From NCBI GenBank assembly GCA_009992615.1, contig JAACVA010000080.1:1-28120 (forward strand): a DNA stretch of 28,120 nt, in the 5' to 3' direction. This document shows positions 7,730 to 14,320 of this stretch, one piece after another; position 1 is the first letter of the stretch, and every line of letters starts with the position of its first letter. This stretch comes from Rhodobacterales bacterium. Lineage in GTDB: Bacteria > Pseudomonadota > Alphaproteobacteria > Rhodobacterales > Rhodobacteraceae. The notes beneath the pieces were generated by a model. That model was not told where the DNA came from. It saw only the letters and a program-made list of their open reading frames with translations, and made no database searches. A program made the translations under genes and the position numbers.

Positions 7730-9163
7730 TCAGCCGAACCATTGTGCCCACAGCCCCGCCGCCCAGAACATCAGCGACAGGATCAGCAGCAGAATTCCAA
7801 TGCCGATCCGGTCGCGCAGCGCGAAAACGATGGGGTCGTAATCCTGTTTGCCGTAAAATCCCAAGGCGACCATGCGGATCAGCCAAATGGCGATGGGGAT
7901 CAGGGTGAACCAGAGAATCCATGTGGTGGGGTATAGCGCGCGGCCCTGATCGCTGACCGAGTAGAGCGTGAAAATCACCAGGGCACCGGCGATACCCAGG
8001 CCTGCCATGTTCAGCAGATCGCCCCGGTCGCGCCGCCCGTATCCCCGGCCCGGCAACGGTTCGTCCCCCTTGGCCAGCGCCAGTTCGGTCATCCGTTTTA
8101 CGCAGCCAAGCGTAAGAAAAACCGGGAAGATGAAGATCAGCATGTAGATCGACACATCGGCCCCGCTGGCGGCTGCCCCGGCCACCACCCGCAGGGTGTA
8201 GAGCGCCGCCAAGGTGAATATGTCGATCCAGCGCATCCGCTTGAGTTTCAGCGAATAGGCGAGCGACGCGATCATGTAGACGGCGATCACCGCCAGGAAT
8301 GCCGCGCCCAGTGCCGCGCCCAGCGCAAGGGCGATAAGTGCCAGCATCGCGCCCGCGATCATGCCGGTGCGGATCGGCACCCTGCCGGTGGCGAAGGGGC
8401 GGCGGCATTTGGTCGGGTGCAGGCGGTCGGCCTCAAGATCGAGCAGGTCATTGACGATGTAGATCGACGAGGCGGCTGCGGAAAAGGCGGCCACGCCGGC
8501 CAGCACCAACAGCAGCGTGGACAGGGTGAAATCATGCGCCGCGATCATCGGCAGGAACAGCAGCACGTTCTTGACCCATTGATGCGGTCGCAGGGCGCGT
8601 TTCAGGTCAGCCCAGCGCCAACCAACCGCCACCTTGTGCACCCCGTGCCCCTCGGCGGCGAGCGTTTTGGCAATCGCGTCGTGGCGCCCGACAAGAATGG
8701 CGGCATCGCCCTGTTGCCAGACCGGCAGATCGGCCGTTTCATTGCCGGCATAGTGAAACGCCCGGGCACCAAAGGCCTCGGTCAGGGCGGCGGCCTTGGC
8801 CGCACCTTTCAGGTTGTGCCCGCCTTCGGTGGCGAAAACCCGTGGTGACAGATCATGATGTCGGGCGAGTTGCTGTACCTGACGGCGGGGCGAGGCCGAG
8901 GCAAGGCAGACCTCGGCCCCATCCGCCCTTGCCGCATGGGCAATTTCAACGAGTTCAGGCGTAACCGGCAGCAAATCGGTGCGCAAGGGCACAATTTGGG
9001 CCAGTTTTTCCTTCAAGACTGCCGGTTGGCGGAAATGGCGCGCGGTCAGGCGCAGCACCGTCACCGGAGTGCGCCCGAGACCCGCCCAGAACGTTTCATA
9101 CAACATGTCGGTGCGCAGGAACGTGCCATCGACATCAAGAATCAGCGGTTTTGGTTCAGCCAT
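7730..9163 (-). CDS. HAD phosphatase-UbiA prenyltransferase fusion (DPPR synthase type)
   Basis: This 477-residue protein joins two enzymes. Residues 1 to about 185 are a HAD-family hydrolase: motif I LDVDGTFL with D10 and D12, a LASAS segment as motif II, and YAGNETADLPVW (138-149) as motif IV. The rest is a UbiA-type membrane prenyltransferase that starts with LRPHQWVKN (191-199), a hallmark of decaprenylphosphoryl-5-phosphoribose synthases. The Mg-diphosphate site NDLLDLEAD (238-246) follows, then KCRRPFATG and eight or so membrane helices. Together they could join PRPP to a polyprenyl phosphate and then remove the 5-phosphate, giving the DprE1 substrate. The ATG at 9163 overlaps the upstream lytic transglycosylase stop by eight bases; a GTG at 9193 is the alternative. 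HAD substrate and lipid length are inferred. Confidence 0.82.
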   Translation of the reverse strand: MAEPKPLILDVDGTFLRTDMLYETFWAGLGRTPVTVLRLTARHFRQPAVLKEKLAQIVPLRTDLLPVTPELVEIAHAARADGAEVCLASASPRRQVQQLARHHDLSPRVFATEGGHNLKGAAKAAALTEAFGARAFHYAGNETADLPVWQQGDAAILVGRHDAIAKTLAAEGHGVHKVAVGWRWADLKRALRPHQWVKNVLLFLPMIAAHDFTLSTLLLVLAGVAAFSAAASSIYIVNDLLDLEADRLHPTKCRRPFATGRVPIRTGMIAGAMLALIALALGAALGAAFLAVIAVYMIASLAYSLKLKRMRWIDIFTLAALYTLRVVAGAAASGADVSIYMLIFIFPVFLTLGCVKRMTELALAKGDEPLPGRGYGRRDRGDLLNMAGLGIAGALVIFTLYSVSDQGRALYPTTWILWFTLIPIAIWLIRMVALGFYGKQDYDPIVFALRDRIGIGILLLILSLMFWAAGLWAQWFG

Positions 9164-9980
9164 TCGTGGCGGTCCGGTTGCCCACGAAGACACAGCCGTC
9201 AGTGATCAGCTGCGGCGGGGTAAGACACAGCCCCTTGGCCACGGCCCAGGCGGCCAGAACCTTGGGCACATAACCACGGGTTTCGGCAAAGGGGGGCACA
9301 CCGCCGTGTTTTTCAACCGCGCCTTCGCCCGCGTTATACCCGGCCAGCGCCAACAGCGGATCGCCATCGAACCGGCCCATCAGCCAATCAAGATAGGTGA
9401 CGCCGCCGCGGATGTTATCCGCGGCGATGGCGCGGTCGAACACACCAAAGCGTTCGGCGGTGGCCGGCATCAGTTGCATCAGCCCCTGCGCCCCGGCGCG
9501 CGACAGGGCATCGGTGCGCCCGCCTGATTCGACCGCGATCACCGCAAGGGCGAAGGCGGGGGAAATCCGCGTGCCCACCGTGGCCTTCAGGATGTCGGTG
9601 CCATAATGATCGGCAATGTCACGCAGGGTCTGCAAACGCGGGCTGGCAACGCCACCGCCGCTGGGGGGTTTTTGCAGGACCAACAGCGCGCTGGACACCC
9701 GCAAGGCAGGCGAGCCGCCCTGCACGGCCGACCAGAACCAATCGTGGCCGCCGCCCGTGCCGCCGCCGGACGCTGGCGGTGGGTCTTCGGCGACGGGGCG
9801 CGCAGTGATTCGCGCTGTCGGGGGCGGCACCTGCACCGTGATGCGCGGTATTTCACCGGCCTTGGGCGGTTTGATCCGCTTGAAGGTGAAGTCGGGAAAG
9901 GGTTTTGGCCCCTCGGCCAAACCCGGAGAGGCCGCCAGAATAGCCGCAAGGGTGATCGACGTCAGAAATCTTGTACGCAT
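9156..9980 (-). CDS. Lytic transglycosylase, SLT domain, secreted
   Basis: This 274-residue periplasmic protein cleaves peptidoglycan glycan strands. It starts with a signal peptide (MRTRFLTSITLAAILAASPGLAEG), then a proline- and glycine-rich linker to about residue 115. The SLT domain follows, with the catalytic glutamate E151 in AVESGGR, the AQGLMQLMP motif (164-172), and GYNAGEGAV (214-222). Two C-terminal cysteines (C252, C263) may form a disulfide. I chose the ATG at 9980 because a signal peptide begins there and GGAG sits ten bases upstream; an upstream in-frame start at 10214 would place about 78 unrelated residues before it. It heads the minus-strand unit with the HAD-UbiA gene and diverges from the pilin genes, so it may open the wall for the pilus. 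Confidence 0.85.
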   Translation of the reverse strand: MRTRFLTSITLAAILAASPGLAEGPKPFPDFTFKRIKPPKAGEIPRITVQVPPPTARITARPVAEDPPPASGGGTGGGHDWFWSAVQGGSPALRVSSALLVLQKPPSGGGVASPRLQTLRDIADHYGTDILKATVGTRISPAFALAVIAVESGGRTDALSRAGAQGLMQLMPATAERFGVFDRAIAADNIRGGVTYLDWLMGRFDGDPLLALAGYNAGEGAVEKHGGVPPFAETRGYVPKVLAAWAVAKGLCLTPPQLITDGCVFVGNRTATNG

Positions 9981-10122
9981 ACGGTGACTGCTCCGCCCCG
10001 TTTGGTGTTTTACTCTTTGTTGCAAGAAAACGCTGCAGACGCCAGATTTTACCGATTCCTGCGCAGCAAATCCGTGGCAAGTGTCGCCTTTCAGGAACGT
10101 CTGGGCAGTGGCGCTCTGAAAA

Positions 10123-10150
10123 TTCATGTTTTTATTCAATAAAACATGAA
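10123..10150. promoter_or_regulatory. AT-rich near-perfect palindrome upstream of flp
   Basis: TTCATGTTTTTATT (10123-10136) and AATAAAACATGAA (10138-10150) are complementary around a central C, with one unpaired T. It stands out in a GC-rich region and lies between divergent promoters, so a regulator-binding site is more likely than a terminator. I cannot name the regulator. Confidence 0.6.
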
Positions 10151-10356
10151 CTTGTAATCTATGGATGCAATCAGGCACCGTCGCGTGACATTCGGTTTCT
10201 GGCGGTCTGGCCACGATGCGCCCTTGGCAAGAACAAGAAATCTGTCTGGAAACGCCGCATTTCCGCCGGAATCAACCGTCAAAAACAAATCATCGCAACG
10301 GAGCAGTGGGTGGGGTTGAAAGCCTCCATAGCATGGAAACCCGGGGCGCCTTGAAA

Positions 10357-10368
10357 CCTTGTGAAACC
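10357..10368 (+). repeat. Pilin leader repeat, copy 1
   Basis: CCTTGTGAAACC ends 15 bases before the flp ATG. It matches CCCTGTGAAACC (10742-10753), 12 bases before the second pilin ATG, in 11 of 12 positions, with a GC-rich stretch similar in both just upstream. This suggests the two pilin genes arose by duplication including the leader. Confidence 0.5.
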
Positions 10369-10383
10369 TGAAGGGACAATCAA

Positions 10384-10578
10384 ATGAAACTGTTCAAACT
10401 GGCCAAGAAATTCCGCAACGACGAAGACGGCGCCGTCACCGTTGACTGGGTTGTGCTGACCGCCGCCATCGTCGGCCTGGGCATCGCCGTGCTGACCTCG
10501 GTCACCAAGGGCACCAAGACCGTGACCGAAGCCGTATCGTCCCATCTGAACGGCACCACCGTGACCACCTCGTTCTGA
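10384..10578 (+). CDS. flp: Flp-type pilin, major pilus subunit candidate
   Basis: This 64-residue type IVb prepilin is the likely structural subunit of the Tad pilus. A basic leader (MKLFKLAKKFRNDEDG) ends in Gly16, and prepilin peptidase should cut before A17, giving a 48-residue pilin. The mature start AVTVDWVVLTAAIVGLGIAVL is the hydrophobic assembly helix; the usual Glu5-Tyr6 of Flp pilins is Asp5-Trp6 here. The C-terminal half is packed with Ser and Thr, possible O-glycosylation sites. AAGGGA at 10371-10376 is a good ribosome binding site, and a strong hairpin follows the stop. It opens the pilus gene cluster. Confidence 0.92.
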   Translation: MKLFKLAKKFRNDEDGAVTVDWVVLTAAIVGLGIAVLTSVTKGTKTVTEAVSSHLNGTTVTTSF

Positions 10579-10593
10579 CACGAACGATCAGGC

Positions 10594-10626
10594 TTGGGGC
10601 GCCGCGTCTGACCGCCGGCGCCCCAA
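10594..10626 (+). terminator. Strong hairpin after flp (no T-tract)
   Basis: TTGGGGCGCCG (10594-10604) and CGGCGCCCCAA (10616-10626) form a perfect eleven-base stem with an eleven-base loop, starting 15 bases after the flp stop. An A-rich rather than T-rich stretch follows. It probably protects the abundant pilin message from 3' decay or terminates partially, which would raise pilin relative to the assembly genes. Mechanism is inferred. Confidence 0.65.
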
Positions 10627-10741
10627 ACCCAAAACAAAGATACAAAGCCTGGCCCGCCACAAGGGCGTGCCGCATTATCGTACCGTCCTGCCGATCGCCA
10701 CCTTACCCTTCGGCCATGTGCACCGCACGCCCGGCGCGTTA

Positions 10742-10753
10742 CCCTGTGAAACC
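10742..10753 (+). repeat. Pilin leader repeat, copy 2
   Basis: CCCTGTGAAACC, the second copy of the leader seen before flp at 10357-10368. It precedes the second pilin start at 10766. Confidence 0.5.
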
Positions 10754-10765
10754 GCGAGAGTCATC

Positions 10766-10954
10766 ATGCTGCACCGCTTCAATGCCTTTCTGCGTGACGA
10801 CTGCGGTGCCACAACCGTGGATTGGGTGCTGCTGACCGCCGGTCTTGTGTCGCTGACCCTGGCGGTGATGAGCACCTTCGGCAGTGGTGCCGAGGATGTC
10901 TCGACCGCCGTAAGTTCAACCGTCGCGGCCCGACCGACAACTATAACGTGGTAA
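10766..10954 (+). CDS. Second Flp-type pilin
   Basis: This 62-residue prepilin has the layout of flp: a short leader (MLHRFNAFLRDDCG) with cleavage expected after Gly14, then ATTVDWVLLTAGLVSLTLAVM. The mature protein is again 48 residues, and Asp-Trp again replaces Glu-Tyr at positions 5-6. The tail is rich in Ser/Thr (SSTVAARPTTITW). It lies 187 bases after flp and shares part of its leader, so it looks like a diverged copy that may serve as a minor pilin. I chose ATG 10766 (GAGAG six bases upstream) over an in-frame GTG at 10667 that would add 33 residues and spoil the leader. A terminator follows at 10986. Confidence 0.8.
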   Translation: MLHRFNAFLRDDCGATTVDWVLLTAGLVSLTLAVMSTFGSGAEDVSTAVSSTVAARPTTITW

Positions 10955-10985
10955 ACTGTGCCGCCGCCGCGGGCTGATCATTTCC

Positions 10986-11006
10986 GGGCGCCGCTGCGCC
11001 TTTTTT
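10986..11006 (+). terminator. Intrinsic terminator after the pilin genes
   Basis: GGCGC (10987-10991) and GCGCC (10996-11000) pair around CGCT, followed at once by six T residues (11001-11006). This is the clearest Rho-independent terminator in the window. It separates the pilin genes from the assembly genes that start with cpaB. Confidence 0.65.
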
Positions 11007-11106
11007 GCATTTTGAATCGGGCCGCATCAGCGCCCCGCGTTGCCGCAAAGTTTGCGCAATGCCAGCATCGTTTCGCCGCAAACCGGCACCATGATGTGAC
11101 ACAAAA

Positions 11107-11121
11107 GACAGAGTCTCTGTC
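11107..11121. promoter_or_regulatory. 15-base palindrome upstream of cpaB
   Basis: GACAGAG and CTCTGTC flank a central T in perfect symmetry, 45 bases before the cpaB ATG and downstream of the terminator at 10986. The position suits an operator for a promoter of the assembly genes. No regulator can be named. Confidence 0.45.
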
Positions 11122-11166
11122 CCGCACGCCGCCGGGGCGGACCACCGATTTAGGAAAGGAAATGCC

Positions 11167-12018
11167 ATGCGTCTGGTTTTTGGAATGGTGTTGGTGCTGG
11201 GCCTTGGGCTGGCTGGTTTTGCCGTATTCCTTGCCCGTGGATACATCACCGAATACCAGGCCACCGTCGAGGCCGAGCGCGCCAATCGCGGCGCCAACGT
11301 GGCGACACAGCCGGTTTTTGTGTTGAACCGCCCCCTGCGCTATGGCGAACGTCTGGCGAAAGAAGATGTGCGCATGGTCAACTGGCCGGTGGATGCAATC
11401 CCGGAGGGGTCGTTCAGCGATCCTGCGGTGTTGTTTCCCGACGACAACCGCCAGCCCCGCGCGGTGTTGCGCACCATGGAAAAGGACGAAGCGCTGCTGG
11501 CCGTGAAGGTGACCGAACCGGGGGTTGATGCCGGTGTGTCGTCGCGCCTGTCCGAGGGGATGCGCGCCTTTGCGATCAAGGTTGACGTGTCATCGGGCGT
11601 GTCGGGTTTCCTGCGCCCCGGTGACCGGGTGGATGTGTTCTGGAGCGGCCAGTTGCCCACGGTCAACGGCAGCCGCCAGGAGGTGACGCGCCTGATCGAA
11701 AGCGGTGTACCCCTTGTCGCCATTGATCAGTCGGCTGACGAGGACCGGTCCAGCCCAACCGTGGCGCGCACCGTAACGGTCGAGGCGACGACGCGACAAG
11801 TGGCCGCTCTGGCCCAGGCGCAGGCGACCGGACGGCTGTCACTGGCCCTCGTCGGTTCGGCTGACAACACGGTTTCGGAGAATATCGAGATCGGCCAGCG
11901 GCAATTGCTGGGCATCGCCGAGGATGCGATTGTCGAGGTCGAGCAAGAGCGCGTCTGCACGATCAAAACTCGGCGCGGCGCCGAAGTTGTGGAAATCCCG
12001 ATCGCCTGTACCAATTGA
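11167..12018 (+). CDS. cpaB: Flp pilus assembly protein CpaB (RcpC)
   Basis: This 283-residue protein belongs to the CpaB/RcpC family, periplasmic partners of the Tad secretin. The N terminus is a membrane anchor (LVFGMVLVLGLGLAGFAVFL), followed by a SAF-like domain at roughly residues 45-115 (FVLNRPLRYGERLAKEDVRM, VNWPVDAIPEG). A second conserved block begins AFAIKVDVSSGVSGFLRPGDRVDVFWSG, and the end holds a typical Cys pair (VCTIKTRRGAE, IPIACTN). The start codon lies six bases after AAGGA. A short ATG five bases earlier (11162) is out of frame. It is the first assembly gene after the pilins; the gap of 205 bases to cpaC contains a stem-loop, so cpaC may have partly separate control. Confidence 0.92.
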   Translation: MRLVFGMVLVLGLGLAGFAVFLARGYITEYQATVEAERANRGANVATQPVFVLNRPLRYGERLAKEDVRMVNWPVDAIPEGSFSDPAVLFPDDNRQPRAVLRTMEKDEALLAVKVTEPGVDAGVSSRLSEGMRAFAIKVDVSSGVSGFLRPGDRVDVFWSGQLPTVNGSRQEVTRLIESGVPLVAIDQSADEDRSSPTVARTVTVEATTRQVAALAQAQATGRLSLALVGSADNTVSENIEIGQRQLLGIAEDAIVEVEQERVCTIKTRRGAEVVEIPIACTN

Positions 12019-12077
12019 AGCGGGCCAAAAATACGGCGGCGCGGACACCCGATGTGGGGTCTGCGCCTCTTGCCTGC

Positions 12078-12097
12078 GCAACACCTGTGGGTGTTGC
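12078..12097 (+). promoter_or_regulatory. Stem-loop in the cpaB-cpaC gap
   Basis: GCAACACC (12078-12085) and GGTGTTGC (12090-12097) form a perfect eight-base stem around TGTG. No T-run follows. It may set the ratio of cpaB to cpaC message or protect one end. The rest of the 205-base gap shows an A-rich stretch near 12143 but no clear promoter. Confidence 0.4.
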
Positions 12098-12223
12098 CGC
12101 TTATCCACATCAACCCCCACCGCCAACACCTTGATTCTTGCAAAAAATAGACAATTCGCCCATGGTGACGCAAAAGACGGGCAAAAGACCCGGCATCATC
12201 GGTGATCAGAGAGGCAGGATCAC

Positions 12224-13651
12224 ATGCAAGTTGACAGATTTCTGAGGGCGGTGCTGTTGGGGTTTTCCGTGGCTGTTGCCACCGTGCCCATGGCGCGCGC
12301 CGAAACCCTGCGCGTGATGGACGGATCGACATCTACCGCGCTGAACGTCCCGATGAACCGCGCTGTAGTGGTCGAATCCGACGTGCCGTTTGCGGAATTG
12401 TCCATCGCCAATCCGTCGATTGCAGATATTTCCACATTGTCCGACCGCACCATCTATGTGCTGGGCAAGGCGCCGGGGCGCACCACGCTGACGCTGCTGA
12501 ACGCCGAAGGCCGGCTGATCACCAATGTCGAGGTGCAAGTCGCCCCCGACATCGCCGAGTTCAAGGAACGGCTGCGCCAGATCCTGCCAGGCGAACCCAT
12601 CGAGGTGCGCACCGCCAATGACGGGATCGTGCTGTCGGGGGTCGTGTCCAGCATCACCAAGCTGGACCGCGCGCTGGACCTGGCCGAACGCTATGCCCCG
12701 GAACGGGTATCCAACCTGATGAGCGTGGGTGGCACGCAACAGGTGATGTTGAAGGTGCGCTTTGCCGAAATGGCGCGGTCGGTGCGCAAATCGCTGTCGG
12801 CGTCGATTGCTGCAGGGGGCACCACCGGCGGCGGCACCGGAATCACCTTGGGCACCGGCACCCTGGGCAACAACAGCAACACGACCAGCATCCTGACCGG
12901 CGGCGGCTATACCTCAAGCAAGGAAAGCGAGGGGGCGCTGGCCATCGGCTTTGGTGCGGGCAGTATGCAATTCGCCATCCTGCTTGAGGCGCTGGAATCC
13001 AAGGGCGTCGTGCGCACCCTGGCCGAACCGAACCTGACCGCCCTGTCCGGGCAAGAGGCGAGCTTTCTGGCCGGTGGCGAATATCCGGTGCCCATCGTTG
13101 ACGGCAACGGCGGCGTGACGATCGATTACAAACCCTTCGGTGTGGAACTGACATTCACCCCGCGGGTGGTGGACAAGGATCTGATCAACATCCAGATGAA
13201 GGCGGCCGTCTCGGGCCTGGACAACACGGTGACATTCCAGGCCAACGGGTTCTCGGTCAATTCGTTCCGGCGGCGCGAAACCAGCACCGTCGTGGAAATG
13301 CGCGACGGCGAAAGCTTTGCCATCGCAGGGCTGCTGTCGGATGATTTTCAGGATCTCAGCGGCCAGGTGCCATGGCTGGGCGACATTCCAGTGCTGGGCG
13401 CATTGTTCCGCAGCGCCGAATACGAACGCCAGCAAAGCGAACTGGTCATCATCGTCACGCCGCATCTGGTCACCCCCACCCGCGGCGAGGCATTGGCCCT
13501 GCCCACCGATCGCGTGGTCATCCCCAGCGAATCGGACCTGTTCCTGTTCGGCCGAACCGTGGGCAACAACAGCCGCCGCCCAACGACGGGCGCGGCGGGC
13601 GAAGTCGCCAAACAGGATTTCGGCGGCTCCTACGGCTATGTGATGGAGTGA
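12224..13651 (+). CDS. cpaC: Tad pilus outer-membrane secretin CpaC (RcpA)
   Basis: This 475-residue protein forms the outer-membrane gate for the pilus. A signal peptide (LLGFSVAVATVPMARA) ends at about residue 26. The N-terminal pilus-domain follows (ELSIANPSIADISTLSDRTI), then a BON-like region around residues 108-165. The secretin core contains VRTLAEPNLTALSGQEASFLAGG, GVELTFTPRVVD (306-317) and the signature VPWLGDIPVLGALFRS (382-397), then SELVIIVTPHLV. A Gly/Thr/Asn-rich insertion (residues 198-230) corresponds to the variable secretin loop. Length is normal. The following lipoprotein gene begins six bases after its stop, and its product may assist secretin assembly. Confidence 0.95.
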   Translation: MQVDRFLRAVLLGFSVAVATVPMARAETLRVMDGSTSTALNVPMNRAVVVESDVPFAELSIANPSIADISTLSDRTIYVLGKAPGRTTLTLLNAEGRLITNVEVQVAPDIAEFKERLRQILPGEPIEVRTANDGIVLSGVVSSITKLDRALDLAERYAPERVSNLMSVGGTQQVMLKVRFAEMARSVRKSLSASIAAGGTTGGGTGITLGTGTLGNNSNTTSILTGGGYTSSKESEGALAIGFGAGSMQFAILLEALESKGVVRTLAEPNLTALSGQEASFLAGGEYPVPIVDGNGGVTIDYKPFGVELTFTPRVVDKDLINIQMKAAVSGLDNTVTFQANGFSVNSFRRRETSTVVEMRDGESFAIAGLLSDDFQDLSGQVPWLGDIPVLGALFRSAEYERQQSELVIIVTPHLVTPTRGEALALPTDRVVIPSESDLFLFGRTVGNNSRRPTTGAAGEVAKQDFGGSYGYVME

Positions 13652-13656
13652 GGCAG

Positions 13657-14079
13657 ATGGCATTGCATATCAAGACTCTGCTGGTGGTCTCGGCCACCGT
13701 TGCGCTGGCTGCCTGCACCGGCGAAAATTCATCGACGCTGACCAGCTGGAACCAACCTGCCGGGGCGTTCCTTGACGAAGGCGGCTTTGGCAACGCGACC
13801 ATGCGCAACACCCAAGCCATGACACAATGTGTCGGACGGCCCAAAGGCTATATCCTGCCCGAACACGTCGTGGTGTTGAACCCCGAGTACAACGATGATC
13901 CGAAAAGCCCGCGTGAAACGGTATCAACCCGATATGTGCGCGGCCAGGTGCGCTGTTCGGGTGATCTGAACGGCAAATACGCGATGGTGGTGTTCGGTGA
14001 ATATGTCGAGAGCGCGACAGAATTTCCGGCCCGCGAAACCGGCGGCCTGACGGAAATCACCTCTGCGGCCGGCGGCTGA
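13657..14079 (+). CDS. Small Tad-locus lipoprotein in the cpaD position
   Basis: This 140-residue protein has a lipoprotein signal peptide with lipobox LAAC, so Cys20 should be lipidated and the protein anchored in the outer membrane. The mature part includes LDEGGFGNATMRNTQAMTQ, a pattern like the FGxAxxxNxxxQ segment in CpaD-type lipoproteins and small tad-linked lipoproteins. Two cysteines (C58, C100) could pair. The start ATG at 13657 lies six bases after cpaC, whose stop-codon region (GGAGTGAGG) supplies the ribosome binding site. It is shorter than typical CpaD (about 200 residues or more), so I call it by position only. It may help target or stabilise the secretin. Confidence 0.65.
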   Translation: MALHIKTLLVVSATVALAACTGENSSTLTSWNQPAGAFLDEGGFGNATMRNTQAMTQCVGRPKGYILPEHVVVLNPEYNDDPKSPRETVSTRYVRGQVRCSGDLNGKYAMVVFGEYVESATEFPARETGGLTEITSAAGG

Positions 14080-14181
14080 GGCGCGTACAATTGCGCGTTT
14101 CGTACTGCTTTGTCTGCAAAATCCAAACAAAAATGTTCATCATCGCCGGATAATTACGATTTTCCAGCCTCAATGTCGCCA

Positions 14182-14198
14182 ATATTGCCGCGCAATAT
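14182..14198. promoter_or_regulatory. Inverted repeat upstream of cpaE
   Basis: ATATTGC (14182-14188) and GCAATAT (14192-14198) pair around CGC. It lies in the 241-base gap between the lipoprotein gene and cpaE, which is AT-richer than its surroundings (14100-14180) and may hold a promoter for cpaE onward. I see no clear -35/-10 pair. Confidence 0.35.
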
Positions 14199-14305
14199 CT
14201 CCAGAATAGCGGAACAGGTGCGATTCTTTGGCCGCACGGAAAACCGGGGGATCAGGCGGGATTGGTGACGGTTGCGTTGCCACCACCCCTGCGGATTTCG
14301 GCAAC

Positions 14306-14310
14306 GGAGG
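14306..14310 (+). promoter_or_regulatory. Ribosome binding site that sets the cpaE start
   Basis: GGAGG sits four bases before an in-frame GTG (14315) and ten bases before ATG (14321). It rules out the longer TTG start at 14228, which has no such site. ATG 14321 is preferred. Confidence 0.6.
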
Positions 14311-14320
14311 AACAGTGGCG

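Larger units (their letters stand above)
9981..10383. promoter_or_regulatory. 403-base divergent control region, lytic transglycosylase / flp
   Basis: This is the longest gene-free stretch in the window. It must hold the promoter of the minus-strand lytic transglycosylase unit and that of flp. It includes an AT-rich palindrome at 10123-10150 and a GGAAA/TTTCC inverted repeat at 10248-10264. It ends with the pilin leader described separately. I see no convincing -35/-10 pair and no full CtrA-type site (TTAA-N7-TTAA). Confidence 0.5.

Noticed and set aside
9981..10214. Upstream extension of the lytic transglycosylase
   Set aside because: It would bury the signal peptide after about 78 residues of unrelated sequence; ATG 9980 has both a signal peptide and a ribosome binding site.
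10248..10264. GGAAA-N7-TTTCC inverted repeat before flp
   Set aside because: Only five bases per arm; too short to claim as a site without conservation data.
9981..10383. CtrA-type binding site upstream of the pilin genes
   Set aside because: I looked for TTAA-N7-TTAA, since CtrA controls pilus genes in related bacteria, and found no full match.
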